A stretch of 64,000 nucleotides of DNA, taken from the NCBI GenBank assembly GCA_028751875.1, contig CM054134.1, forward strand, positions 47,788,818 through 47,852,817. The letters are read 5' to 3'. The notes under the pieces were generated by a model, which worked only from the letters and a program-made list of their open reading frames with translations, made no database searches and was not told the DNA's origin. The stretch is from Rapana venosa (lineage: Eukaryota > Mollusca > Gastropoda > Neogastropoda > Muricidae). Below, one piece after another: positions 33,256-47,059 of this stretch (the stretch's first letter is position 1; the number at the start of each line of letters is the position of its first letter). A program made the translations under genes and the position numbers.

Positions 33256-36200
33256 GTTCTGTATTTTGCAACTTTAACACAATATATGTACAGGACAAAT
33301 GACAACAAGTTTGCGACTATTGTTAAGGCAGTCATTTATATATATAGACCAATACCATCCATTGATAAATAAGAAATGCCTTCACTGCTCAGTAATCTTT
33401 TCTTTTTCTTTTTTAATGTAGAGCTTTTATGAGGATAGAAAAGTGCTAGAAATGAGTTCTGACGAAGCAACCCGATAAATGATTAATGTAAAATAATTAT
33501 GCACTCACGTGTAATAGGAGAGGAAAAACTGAAGGTTCAAGTTTAACAAATTTGTTGGATAGAAACACATATCACACACAAGGGGAATGTGCTGTGAACT
33601 GGGACAGTGTTTATTGAAATTTAAAATTTTAAAAATTAGGGAAAGATTGTAGAATACGAAGGGGATGGAAGATGCTTTGCATGTACATGCCCCCGAAAGA
33701 AACAAGATTCCTTTTCTAGTAATAATGGTGCTCGTCCACTTCATCATTAAATGAATCAGTGAATGAATGCATTGTATCAGTCTAAGTGAGTGTCCAGTAA
33801 CAAATGGCATTTGAGGTTGAGTGAGCGTCTTGAGGAGTGTTTGACATATTCAAATGCAACTGAGCAGCTGTTCCCTGAAAGGATATTGTCTTTCATGTCT
33901 GCAATCAGTCTTTATATGATGTGAAATGTGCTTGGTTGTTCAGAAATGACTAAAGGCTGTTTTGCGGCGGGGGTGGGGGTGGGGAGATGAAAAGTCCCCA
34001 GTATGGTGTGGGAGTTGTGTGATAGATGAAATTGAGTTTGTCTGTTGCACATATTGATGATTGAACATATTAAAACTAAATAAGACACTCTTACAATGAA
34101 ATGTTATTGAGAGAGAGAGAGAGAGGATGAGAGCTTGAAAAAGGATGAAGGATACTAGAGTTGAGGGAGAAAGAAAATAAAACATGTTGAGAAAGATAAA
34201 GGAGAGTGGGGAGGATGAGGGCGTGTTCCAATATATTCATATTGATTGAAGGCAGAAAAGGGAAACAGATACCAGATGTAATTTCTCATCTCTATTGTGA
34301 CTGGAGATGTCATAGACAAATGACTATGCTTGTGTGAGCCTGCACTGTAGAAATATTAAGAGAATGACTACCAGTAAACAAATCCTTCTTACAGGATTGA
34401 GAGATGTATAATAATTCAGGCATGATGAGTTTAACCCTCTTGTCATTGAATTCTGTAGAGCTAAACTGCCTGTAGATTTTGAATTCTTTGAAAGTTTTCT
34501 ACCCCTCTACTTTACTAAAAAAAAACCAAAACACCAGTTCTGTGTGTGTGTGCATGGCAAGCTATCAAGCTGATTTTTGTCACAAGCAAAATATGTCTTT
34601 GTACTTGCATTTTGAAACAAGTTTGAGTGTCTGGTCACCAGATGTCTTGTCATTGTCACCTTATTTTTCACCAATCACAGGTAGAAGATGTATGGTATAT
34701 ATGATAAACTAGGAAGGCATTCATGGATATAACAACAGTTCATGCATGTTAGTAGCTGATGTGTTTACCAATGGTTATGTTCAATGGTACATCAAGGATG
34801 TGTCACAGTGTCCCCATAATACGTATGTTGTGTCTTGAAGAGACAGAAATTTTGTTGTTTTTTTTCCTTTTGAAAACAAGTCATATTCAATCAATGTCTG
34901 ACCTTTATTTTGCAGCTCATATCTGTATGTATTAACCACATGCTGGTTATGTGCACCAAAGTATATTATTGTACATGAGTGTGACAGGGCCACCACACAG
35001 GTGGGACAAATATGAAGCATTACAGAACTTCTTTCATCCTACAAAATGTTAATCTTGGTAATCTCTAAGGTAGTCGTAGTGATGGCACAGAGACACATCA
35101 CATCACATCACAGAAAGCGCAAATTGTGGATGTGTCAGGGGTGTAGCCATAGCTGTCACCTGTCCTACCTTGGCACACTCAAGACCTATTTTCTTTTCCT
35201 TCTAACTATTTTCTTTATCAGCATATCTGTTACTTTCTGCCATTGTAGTTTCAGAGGGAAAGTGTGGTAACAATGAGAAAATAGTCAAAGGCATCACTTT
35301 TCAGGCATCTGTACTGCAGACCAGCCAGGAGGTCAAATTTCTCCACAGTTGCTTTGTGTAGCGCAAATCACCAGTTTCAGGAATGTGGCAAATGGCACAT
35401 TATCTTCTGGGTCACTCTTCTCTCTAACTGCATCATTTCTTTCCTCCTCTTCTTTCTCAGCTTTGAACATCTAACTCACTTTTCTCGTTTACATTTTTCT
35501 ACTTCAGCTACAATAGCATTCAATTCATTGTCTAATTAACCAGATGAATTGTCTGCTACCAAAGAAGATGCCTTTCTTCTTTTTTTTTTTTGCAACGCTG
35601 TGGCATGTGAAAAGTGTTTTATCATGGGATGAGCTCCCCCCCTCCCTCTCTACTACATGCATTTTCTACACACACACACACACGCACACACACAACCTGA
35701 CCAAGTTTCAGACTCACTGGTTGAGAACCAGGAGATAAATGTGTGATGGAACAAGTACTGCCCACATGGTCAGGACCAGCAGTCGGCTGAGGTCGTAATA
35801 GAATCTGCAGGTGCCCACCACTGATGTTGGCTACGGTTGTAACAGGGTCAAGAAGGTTAATCAAAAAGAGATGCTCAACTTGACCATATTTTGACCTGTT
35901 AAAACAGTGAGTAGTGCTCAATTGCACCTTTGAAGGTTCCCCTTCTAGAACTGAAGCGTTTTAAAGGATAGGTGCATAAAGGGACGGAAGAAGGAAAGAT
36001 GAGCTTCACATGAACACTCTTTGCTTTTATCAGTCATGATCTTTATTTTATTCAAAATGTTATATTCAATTCAAATTAACAGACAAAAAGAATCCTAACT
36101 TCTTGCTTGCTAAAGAAGACAAGGCCACATTACTCTGAATACTACCTTGCTTTGTTTCTAAGTAAAACAAGAAGGATTCTGAACTTAATATTTCTGTTAA

Positions 36201-37993
36201 TTGTTGTATTAATCACAACCAGGTATTGCAGGCATTGACACAAAAATCAAAACACATTGCAAAGTTACCCATGAATTAAAATAAATACTTCTTAGGATTA
36301 GAATATCTGAGACTTAGAGAATAATACTTCAAGACAAAACTCTTCCATGTCAATAATTAACAGTGACTGTCTTTATCACACATATCAGAATCATCTGTTG
36401 TTGTCTTTATTACACTTAGCAGAATCACCTATAATAAACATAAGATACTGAATGTGCCTGTATCACACTCCTCACTAATCCTCATGTGACAGCCTTCATT
36501 ACACTATCAGCTATGCCTTATTTATTTATTTGTTTATTTATAATTTATTTATTCTTTTATTTTGAGGATAATGGAAATGAAGAGTATAGTACAATGCAAT
36601 ATATAATAATTTAGTACAGCATCTGTTGTCCTCTGACAAAAGACATTTACACTGTAAAAATCACAGTTTTCCATGATACAATGCAAACCACCACAAAATA
36701 TAGACTCTGCCTGTACCTTTTGACAGCGCATCACAACAGAGAGATAATGCCAATATATGTACACATACACTTTCCATTGTACAGAAAAAAGACCATTCAT
36801 AACTGACAGATGCTGCCATTGATGTTTTTTCTCTTCCAATATTACTACTCTTAAATACTGATATAACTTCTCCCAAGAGTTGATTGTTATCCTGTTACCT
36901 ATTCATATCTGCTAGTCTGGTGAATGTACTTGTATGTGTCGTTTATATTCTGTCCATTTATTTGACGGTTGCTTTGCTTTTTTCCTTCTGAATCTTATTT
37001 TCAGACAAATTGCTCATTATTTCTTGTCCTACAAACTATATTGATATTGCTTTTTGTTTTCTTTCATTGTTTACTTCTGATACAATATTAGGGGAACTAG
37101 GTGTACAATTATGATGAACAATCTGTACAAAATATGTCTATGGAGTATTGTAAATTTTGAAAGAATAATGTCTCTACAAACACTTCTAGGGAAGATTTTG
37201 TTTCAAACTTGCCTAAAAATATGTATAATTATACTTTTTTGGAAGTAGGTGGCCTAAAAAAATTTGTAATCAATTCACAAAATTTGCCGTTTTCTACCCC
37301 TAGTTACCATTGCTTTGCTTCTACTCATTATGGATGCAACCGCATGTTTGATATATTTCGCACGCATTTTCTCAAAAAGCTGAAGTTAATTTCTCAAAAC
37401 AAACAAGCAAAAGCATTAGAAATGAAAACTAACAACTGTGTTGGGTTTTTTAAACTGTTACTTTGGCACATATCCAAGAATACTGTTTGTAGATAAGCAC
37501 TGATCAAATGAGCAAGAGTTAGACAGTGAACAAAATAATATGGACATCACTTCCACTATACATCTGTTCATGACTTCCAAAGGTCTGCGCTGTCTTGATC
37601 ATTATCAATACTTGTTCACATTCAGATAAGATTTTTCCATGTGCAGTCCCACAATTTTGTCTTATAGGATCATCTGCTGTCAGGACATGTACTGCATGTT
37701 ATCACAGAGCTTAAATTATTCTCTCTTTTTTAAAAATGCCAACAACAACAACAACAACAACAAAAGACCATAAAATTAATTTGAATAGATTTTTTTTTTA
37801 ACCCCTGATAACAAATGTAAAATACCATCAAGAACAACTGAGCTCAAGAACAACTGAAAATTTAAGAATGCATGGTGCCATGACTACTGTATATCCTTGA
37901 GATATAAACTGTTATCATCGGACAATAATTAAGTAAAATCAACCCTTTTCTTCAAATCACTGCCACAAACCTCAGTTCATACTCAAAAATGTT
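33256..37993. other. Intergenic region between convergent TXNDC15 and GSTO-A
   Basis: About 4.7 kb with no recognised gene. It includes a GA run at 34107-34125, a CA run at 35670-35695, a family A tail fragment at about 36530-36572 (TTATTTTGAGGATAATGGAA) and scattered AT-rich frames of 60-100 aa that look random. Confidence 0.5.
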
Positions 37994-38238
37994 TCAAGGG
38001 TCAAGACCAAGATCATACAGAGACTGGTTCTGTAAGAACGAATCAATAAACTTTGTATGTGTTTCCGCATCAAAAGAGGTGGCCTTGACAGCCGGCTCCT
38101 GAAGCATGGTCTGCATCCAGGCGAACAGTTTTGGAAAGTTTGTCTTGGAGGGAACAAGAGAAGAGCAGGTACTGCCCATGGTTTCTATCCTTTCAAACCA
38201 AGGCCACATCATCAGGTCCACCATTGCCACCTTTTCTC
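37994..38238 (-). CDS. GSTO-A exon 5 (C-terminal)
   Basis: Acceptor GCTATGTGCAG, phase 1. It encodes the [17 protein letters not shown] helix and ends LGLDP with TGA at 37994-37996. It is 245 nt long, the same as the matching exon of paralog B. Confidence 0.93.
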
Positions 38239-41200
38239 CTGCACATAGCAAACCAGTCAGTCTGACGAGATTTTTTATCATCATGAGTAGTAGTAATAGT
38301 AGTAGTAGTAGTGGTACTTCTTCTGTCACCCTTGAAGATAACAACAGCTCACTATAAGAGACCAGTGGTCTCAGCAACAGGTTTCTTATATTGGAAATAA
38401 TGGATTCAAATCTCTGAGGTACCTAGTGTGAATTAAAAGTGGGGATTTTACAGTCTCCCAAATCCATTTCTGGGCAGTAACTCTTTTCTATTTATTTATT
38501 TTTTAAAATTCTTTTATATCGAGGATAATGGAATAAGCACTTATGTGCTTTTTTACATCCAGTCCCCGTATGTATGCAGTTTTGAGAATTCTGTCATCTG
38601 TTCCCACCGGCACACAATGGCCTACTCTTATGAAAAGCGGAACAGAATTTAACATGTGCACAAGATATTCTGCGTGCGTTCATACACAGGGCCTTGGTTT
38701 ATAGTTTCATCCGAAGGACTTTTGGGGAGAGTGGAGTCTGCACTGATGTTAACTCCAGGGGAAAATATCCCCTTGAACAGGAATTGAACCCGGGTCATCA
38801 GATTGCGAGCGCAATGTTCTAACCACTAGGCTATCCCGTCCCCCTCGTGTATTCATGTTTTCATATATAAAAGGTAAAGGAGTCCCATAACCTATAAGGT
38901 CGTAGGGGAGCCAGGCATCAGAGACCTCACTTCTCTAGGGCCAGCATATTGAGGGCGGCGCCCATCTCCTCTCCCTTGCTGCTTTACCTTCCCTGACCCT
39001 AAAGAGGGCAGGTACCCATTTACAGCTGGGTGAACTGGGAGAACTGTACTGAAGCCAAGGCACGCAAACGGTCACCCATCCAACTGGTAACCACGCTCGA
39101 TGCTGCTTAACTTGGCTGGGGGAAAGCGAGTGCTCCGACCACTGAGCTATCCCGTCCCCATATATACATGCATGTAAAAGATGGAGTACACATGTTAAGG
39201 ACACATGTTAAAACACCATATTTCCTGTCAACCTCCACCGAGTTGCAGACACTAAAAATATACTCAGCAAGCATAAAAATTTTCACCAGTACACTAGATA
39301 ATGCAACTGGACAAACATCTGCTGTGTGAATTTCTCAGCAGATGCAGTGCAGTGAATATACTATGCTTACAACACAATTCTGATCTGCTTTTCGTAAGAG
39401 TAGGCCATCGTGTGCTGGTGGGAACAGATGACATAATTCACAAAACCACATACACACGGGGACTGGATGTAAAAAAGCACATAAGTGCTTATTCCATTAT
39501 CCTCCATATAAAAGAATAATAATAATAATTCTGATGAATGACATGACATGATGTTAAGTTCATAATTCATATGCATTCTGCAAGTGAAGAGAACTCAAAT
39601 AAAATGCAGGGGGGAAAAAATAACAGGACACATGTGTAAAACCTCATCTCACTTTAGAAGGTTTTTTTTTCTCTCATTCTTCGACTAGAGCTCTGAGGTT
39701 CACCAATGGTGGGATTTATGCGTATGCGACAGTTCACTCCTGACCATTTAGGTAGCTGCATTTATTTTAGATTTAAATGACACGAAAAGCAGTATCCCAG
39801 AGATGAACATGAAAGTGTTAGTTCACTGACCACAAGTGCAATAGCCTAGTGGTCAGAGCCTTGAGCCTGTGATCTGATGACCTGGGTTCAAGCCACAACC
39901 AAAGCGCCCATTCGAGGTGATTTTCCCCTCTGAGTTAACACAAGTCCTTTGGATGAGACTATAAATCAAGGTCCTGGGTGCGAATGCATGAAGGACATCT
40001 TGAGCACACATTAAACCCTTTCTGCCTTTCGGAAGAGTAGGCCATTTCATGCTGACAGGAACGGAAGACAAAATTTTAAAAATGAATGCATACTGGTGTT
40101 AGTTTAGACTTCATCCCCAAAGTCAGGATGCAGCTTTCTTAATGGGGACAGGATAGCCTAGTGGTTAGAACATTGCGCTCGCAATCTGACGACCCGGGTT
40201 ACATTCCCGTTCAAAAAGTCCTTTGGATGAGACTATAAACCGAGGCCCCATGTGCAAACGCACACAGAACATCTTGCGCACTTGTTAAATCCTGTTCCGC
40301 TTTTTGTAAGAGTAGACCACTGTGTGCCAGTGGGAACAGATGACTGAATCCACAAAACCACATACACATGGGGACTGGATGTAAAAAAAGCACATTAGTG
40401 CTTATTCCATTATCCTTGATGTAAAAGAATAAAATAAAATAAATGGTTACATACTATGCAAAATCTTACTATAGGTGAACCTGGGAGCTCTAGCTGAGGA
40501 ACAGAAAAGAAAAAGCTTCCTGACCATAAACCAAGAATGAACTCACAAGCAGAGGTGGATTTCAAGTCAAGCCAAGTCAAGTAAAAAACACTTTAATCAT
40601 CCCATGAAGGGCAATTACAATACTGACAGGCACATTGATACGTATAATTATCTCAAAAGACACAAGAAAAATACATTTCAAATTGTTATGAACATTCCAA
40701 GATAGCTTAAAAAGAAATATATATATATATATATCATCCACACACAAACCCAGGCTCGCACACACACATGCACGGCATATGCACACACACACACACATAC
40801 CCACACACGCCAATGTAGTAATACAATGCTGTAAAAAAACAAAAACCCAAAAAACCCCATTGATTGCAAAAGACATGAACTTATTATTTACGTGTGCACA
40901 CACACGCACGCTCACACACGTACGCACACATGTGCACATCCATACACACGCACCAATATTTGAACACAATTTGGTCTGTTTTGTGTCAGTTTCTGAGCAA
41001 TTTTTCCCTTTAGGTAGATAAAGAACAGCATGTCAAATATCTACCTGTGACCAATTTTTGTTCCACCTGTTCATACAGTCATAGTCAGCATTTGTTTCAA
41101 TTTTTTTCTGGGTTTTTAAACAAGTTCTGTCTTTTTTTTAGACTTAAACTTACAGCCTTAAATTTAAGATAAATTGCCAAGAGGTATGCACTCACCCCCA

Positions 41201-41903
41201 AAGAATTTTCCTCTGGCAGCAATTTCTCTTTCTAGTTTGTTCATAGCTTGGACCAGAGACTCCTTGCCCTCTTCATCCTTGCCCTCAGACCGCATGTACT
41301 TGTAGAAGTTGCCTGCCAGCTGATGTCAGAAACAAAACAAAGCCTTTTTCAGTATTCACCAGTAATAAACATACCCAAGCACAAGTATGGACAGTTGTGT
41401 GTTACAATCTGTGTACAAGCAGCAAGTGCACACTGTGAATGTGTATGGTATATTTGTGTTCAGTATCAGGTGGAGTAATCCGAGTTCATAAAGATTCTTG
41501 TTAAGAAAAAAAAAAAAGGCTATAACCACACACTATATTTGGTCAACAAGCATCTTTAAATCTTAATAATTTATGTCATACGCTTTGTCATGTTGTAATC
41601 TGGTGACCAGGCAGTCACATTTTTTGAAAAAAGGAAAAGAAATTGCAGCCAGGTACTAAAATTGTACACACTGGAATGAGTACTGGATATCCATTCTGCA
41701 GTCATTTGCCAATATGCTATTTCTATATATACATGTATTTCTAGGTTACTTGGAAGTGTTTATGATATTCTTGTGCTTTTCTTGCAATCTCCAGATGATA
41801 AAATAAGTAGAATGGCCAGCATCCTCTGCACAGCCTGGTTTTATTTCCCATGAATTAAGAAATGGAGAAGTCTGCATACTACATCATTTTGAGTGTGTTT
41901 GTT

Positions 41904-41965
<62 letters not shown>

Positions 41966-44900
41966 GTGTGTGTGAGTGAGTGTTGGTGTGTGTGTGTTGT
42001 GTGTGTGTGTGTGTGTGTGTGTGTTGTGTGTGTGTGTGTGTGGAGAGAGAGAGAGAGAGAGAGAGTCCTGGACAGCAGTGATGGATATTTGAGGGGACTA
42101 AAATGCATTGAATTTTAACTTGAAGTAAATGTTCATGCACATTTTAGGAGCTGAAAGAGGTTACAGCCAGGATATCATAGTTGGTGGGGCTTTGAACAAC
42201 ATGAAACAAAATGATCATATGGAAAGACAAGATGGTACACAGTACTTACTTTTTTCCCAAAGTAGTCAACAAGCATGTTATCATGAGCTTTCCTTAGAGG
42301 GTCAGTCGGAATGAGAGGGTTTTGTGGATAAACGTCTTCCAGATAGTCACAGGTTACCAGGGACTCAAATACCACTTTGTCATCCTGCTCCAGCACTGGT
42401 ACCAGGCCAAGAGGATTCCGTTCCAGAAACCAGTCTGGCTTTTGTTTCAGGTGCACGTTGACAGTTTCATGTCTAGATGATAAACACAGTGAGGATTTTT
42501 TAAAAAGTCATAATTGTGAAGAACAGGAATGTGCATAATACTGATCTGACCATTAAGATGAATAAGTATATGTGAGAATCACTGGCAATAGCACTGTTGC
42601 TATTTGTGAATGTTTGGATATTTATGTTGTATAGTGACTTGACTTATGCCTCTTGGTTCCTTGGGGAACATAGGGCTGCAACAACACCCCTCCAACGAAC
42701 TCGGTTTTGAGAGATCTTCTTCAGCTCGGCCCATGTCATTCCGGCTGCCTTCGTTTCTTCGTCAACACTTCTGCGCCAGGTCTGTTTTGGTCGACCATCT
42801 TTCCGCTTCCCTTGTGGATTCCAGTCAAGGGCCTGCCTGATGACATTTGAGGCAGGCTTGCGGAGTGTATGGCCGATCCATCCCCATTTCCTTTGTTTAA
42901 TAATGGACTCAATTGGGGTTTGTCTGGTCCTGTCCCACAGTTGTTTGTTGGATATGACTTCCGGCCACCTGATGTTGAGGATGTTCCTGAGGCATTTGTT
43001 GGTAAAAGACTGGAGTTTGTATGTTGTATAGTAAGAAAACAGAAAAATTCACCTATCTGGTTGGTTTCTTTTGGTATCAAAACAGCAAATGTACCTTCAT
43101 TGATTTTGTATTTGCTGTAAAGTGTCAGCCTAAAATTAAAGGGTTATGAATATGTGCATGATCTGCCAGCAGCCACACAAAAAATCATATTCAACATGAA
43201 ACTTCAAGCCTTAGAATGCTACTTCATCATTAAAAAACAACAAATATAATCAAATGCCAACATAATCAAAAACTAAGTTAGTAACATAATTCAGGCACAT
43301 AAGAATGTGGCACAATTAGGTAGCATAATTATTCTTTTCTTTTTTCCCCTAAAGCTTTTGAAGATGTTATATTGCGGTTTAAAAAATTAACCACAGAGGA
43401 ATGAATGTTTGAAGGAAAAGAGAAGATGAATGTCATACGGAATATTTTTGTGGGCCAGGACAAGACGAGTGCGTTGAGCAAATGGACAGAAGCGCATACT
43501 GTAGAGTCGCAGCTTCCCCTTGGAAATGGGAGGAAACTCTGAACCTGAAAACAAAAGAGGATCCTCAGCATGATCTCCCTTCACCAGTTAGGCCCTAACT
43601 AGCAGAGAAAACAGTGTAAAGATGAAGAAGTGCACTGTATAATTATTCATAGAAGCAAAAATAAAGGCTTATATGTGCCAATATATTTCATAGACAGTAT
43701 ATTGCCAACATTACATTTTCTGTAGAACCTTGAACATGATCAATAACCAGTAGCTTCCCCCTCCCTTCCAAAAGTTATGAAAACACAGCAGCTTTTAATC
43801 AAGACTAGCCAAGCTTTTGATTATCTAAGTATTAAACATACAAAACAATACTGCTCTGAATCCTTGCTGGGAGTTTTATTAAGCCTAGATCAAAATAGAA
43901 TTAAGGCCAGGAGACTAGGCCTAACAAATTATTTGACCTCTTAATGCAGAAACAGTAAGGCCTAGGCCTTGTGGTGGAAAACAAGTGCAAGTTATCACTT
44001 AGCCTACAACTTCTCAATCACTTTCAAAATTATTTATCAAAGGCTTAATTTTAAAAAACCAAAATAAAAACAAAACCATCCAGGAAATGAGTATTTCAAT
44101 AGGCTAACAGCATTTTAGGCAGTTTTGAGTAAGAACTATGCATCTGGCCTGATCCTGGTTAATATTTCATCAGTCCTAACAGTGTTCACATCTTCACCCT
44201 CAGTGGTACCTTACAACAAGACACTTTTCAGAATTTTGAAGTGTCAGTTGCATTTACAAGGATATTTGATCTTCCTGCAGCCTTCTTAAGCTGGCATTAA
44301 AAGATGATTATAAAAAGAGAAAGAAAATATGCTTAAAATATATGTTGCACAAAAAACACCTAAATAGGAGGAAACAAACACCTAGTGAATCTTTGGGGAT
44401 CCTATTGAAAAGATGCAAGGGGAGTCATTGGTTTGTATCCAGCCAAGTGGTCAGTCTAAGCTAGATAATAACCCATTATTTGACCTCTTGATTAACTTAT
44501 GTGGTCTGCAAAGGGTATTCAATTCAAATACTTTATATCACGAATAGAGAAATTCACATGGATTACAAGCTATAAATAAGAACAGCAAATAGAAAAACGT
44601 TTATCACAGAAAAATACCACAATACAGTATTTAAACATTAGTACCTACACCCCCCAAAATGTATGCTTTTTGCTTTTATAACAATGTACGCAGAATATTT
44701 TTTTATGTTGTCCTTCTTCCTGTTTATTACAAGTTCTTAAAATATTTATGTTAAAACTAGATAATTTCTGTAGAGCATAAGAAGAGCTGGGCTACCAAGA
44801 CTGCTTGATCATTATTTGCATAAGATAGGAAGGTTTTTACAATATTTCAAAATGAAAAACAAAGACAATAACCACAGACTTCATATAGCTGTTGACAATA

Positions 44901-46482
44901 ATCAGAAACACACTTTCCACCTTCTTTTCAGCAAACCATTTTTCTCTCTCAAGTCTGTAATGCTTACATACGCCATAGGCTTCATGACATGCAAGAATTT
45001 TTTTAAAAACATTATGTAAAAAAAGTTGTAATGAAAACTGCTAGTCTTCTGTTAAATGCACACACACACACTATTCACTTTTCCATACTACACTGTGAAT
45101 ACTTAAGAAAATCAATACAAGAATCTCTTGTCCCACAAAAAATCAACCATAAATCATGACAGGTTAACATACAATAGCCTACTACAATGAAACCATAGGT
45201 TCATTGTTTTGGGAATCAAATCCCATTACTTCTTATAAAGAAAAAGAAGAAAAGCCTGAATACAGTTGTATAGGCTAGCATGAAAATTTTAAATACTTCC
45301 AACTTTTCTAAAGTATGTAAAGGGGTAAAATTGATTGATATTTTCACAAATGAAGATAGGTAACTTGGTTCATTTTAATTTAATGCATTAATGATGAAAT
45401 AATAAGCCCTAGTGGAGGAAAACAAGTGCACATAGTCACTTTACTTAGACCTTTAACTTCTCAATCATTTTGAATTCAATATATCAAAGATGAATCAAAC
45501 AAACAAAACTTCTCAAACATAAAAATCTTTTAATAACAGTACTTCTAGCACTTTTGAGTAAGAACCATACATTTGGCCTGACCTGACATGAAATACTACC
45601 AGTAGAAATATCTTTATCAGGTCATGTCAAAAGACACTTTTCAGAATTTAAAAGTGTCAATGCATTCACAAGAATATTTTATATTACTGTGGCCTTTTTA
45701 AACTGTCATAGAAAGACGATGATAAAAAAAAGATAATATTCTTAAAATATATGTTACACAAAAGAAAACCATAAATATGATAAAATAAACAGGTAGTGGA
45801 TTTTTGTGCCTTATGTCTGGGGATCCTATTGAAAGGATGCAAGGGAGGTCATAGGTTTGTATCTAACCAAGTGGTCAGTCTTAGCTAGATAATAACCGAA
45901 TCATTGCCATACACTTACAGTACAAGCACAAGCAAGAGAAGATGGGGAAAAGATTAATAAGTAGCCAGGCCTGAACCTGGATCTACAAGCAATACTATTC
46001 CCCACTTGACCACATAAAGTATTGATGAGGAAATAGTAGCGGAGGAAAACATGTGCAGGTAACTACTTACAACTTCTCAATCATTTGGAAAATGATTGAG
46101 GCCCCTATAAAAAAAAAATTCAATTAAAAGACAAACAAACCTCTAGAAAATAAAATCTTTAAAATGAATGCATGAGAGAATCTAGAGGGAAAAGTTGCTT
46201 GATCCTTGTTTGCATTGTGCTGGAGAATGACAGTGTCTAGTTATCCAGTGCCAGTATGTGGCTTAGGGCGGCTTACTCACTGATTGTGTTAGGACTTTGA
46301 TCTGTAGTTATCAACCCTCCCTGGCTTATTAAGTATTTGTATGTGGGACAACATTCCATCTAGGCTAGGCCTATATGGAAGCAACAACCTTTCATAGGGC
46401 TTTGAGCCCTGTGGCATAGGCCAAGCTCTCTCTCTCTCTCTCAAAACATTTGAGTTTGAAAACATTGCGTTCCAGTTGGAGT

Positions 46483-46532
<50 letters not shown>

Positions 46533-46962
46533 GTCTGTGTGATTCAGATTCAGAATATTTTATTGCCATTTAAGTCATATAGACTTATTTGACACAACAA
46601 AAACATCAATTATAATTATTATCTATTTTGGCTAAAAGTGATGTACACTAAAAACATGTTGCATTCTACTTCTCTTTTTTCAAAACACTGTACACATATC
46701 TGATGATATCTGCTTGATATATCAACTGTGATTATGTCAACTAATTTATGTACACAGTTTTTGCATTCTTTGTCTTTCATTTTGATATTTAATAACAAAT
46801 TATTTCTGAGTTCATCATATAAAATACATTCATCGAGTAAATGAAATTCATCTTCTATTTTGTTACAGTATCTACATTTTCTGTCCTCTCTGGATGTATT
46901 TTGGTGCCTCCCTTTCTCTATCATTAAATTGTGTGCGTGTGTGCGTGCATGCTTGCGTGCAT

Positions 46963-47059
<97 letters not shown>

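Noticed and set aside
38870..39160. A 5S rRNA gene or pseudogene
   Set aside because: Only the 3' part of 5S is present, joined to a tRNA-like head and a SINE body that recurs in three places.
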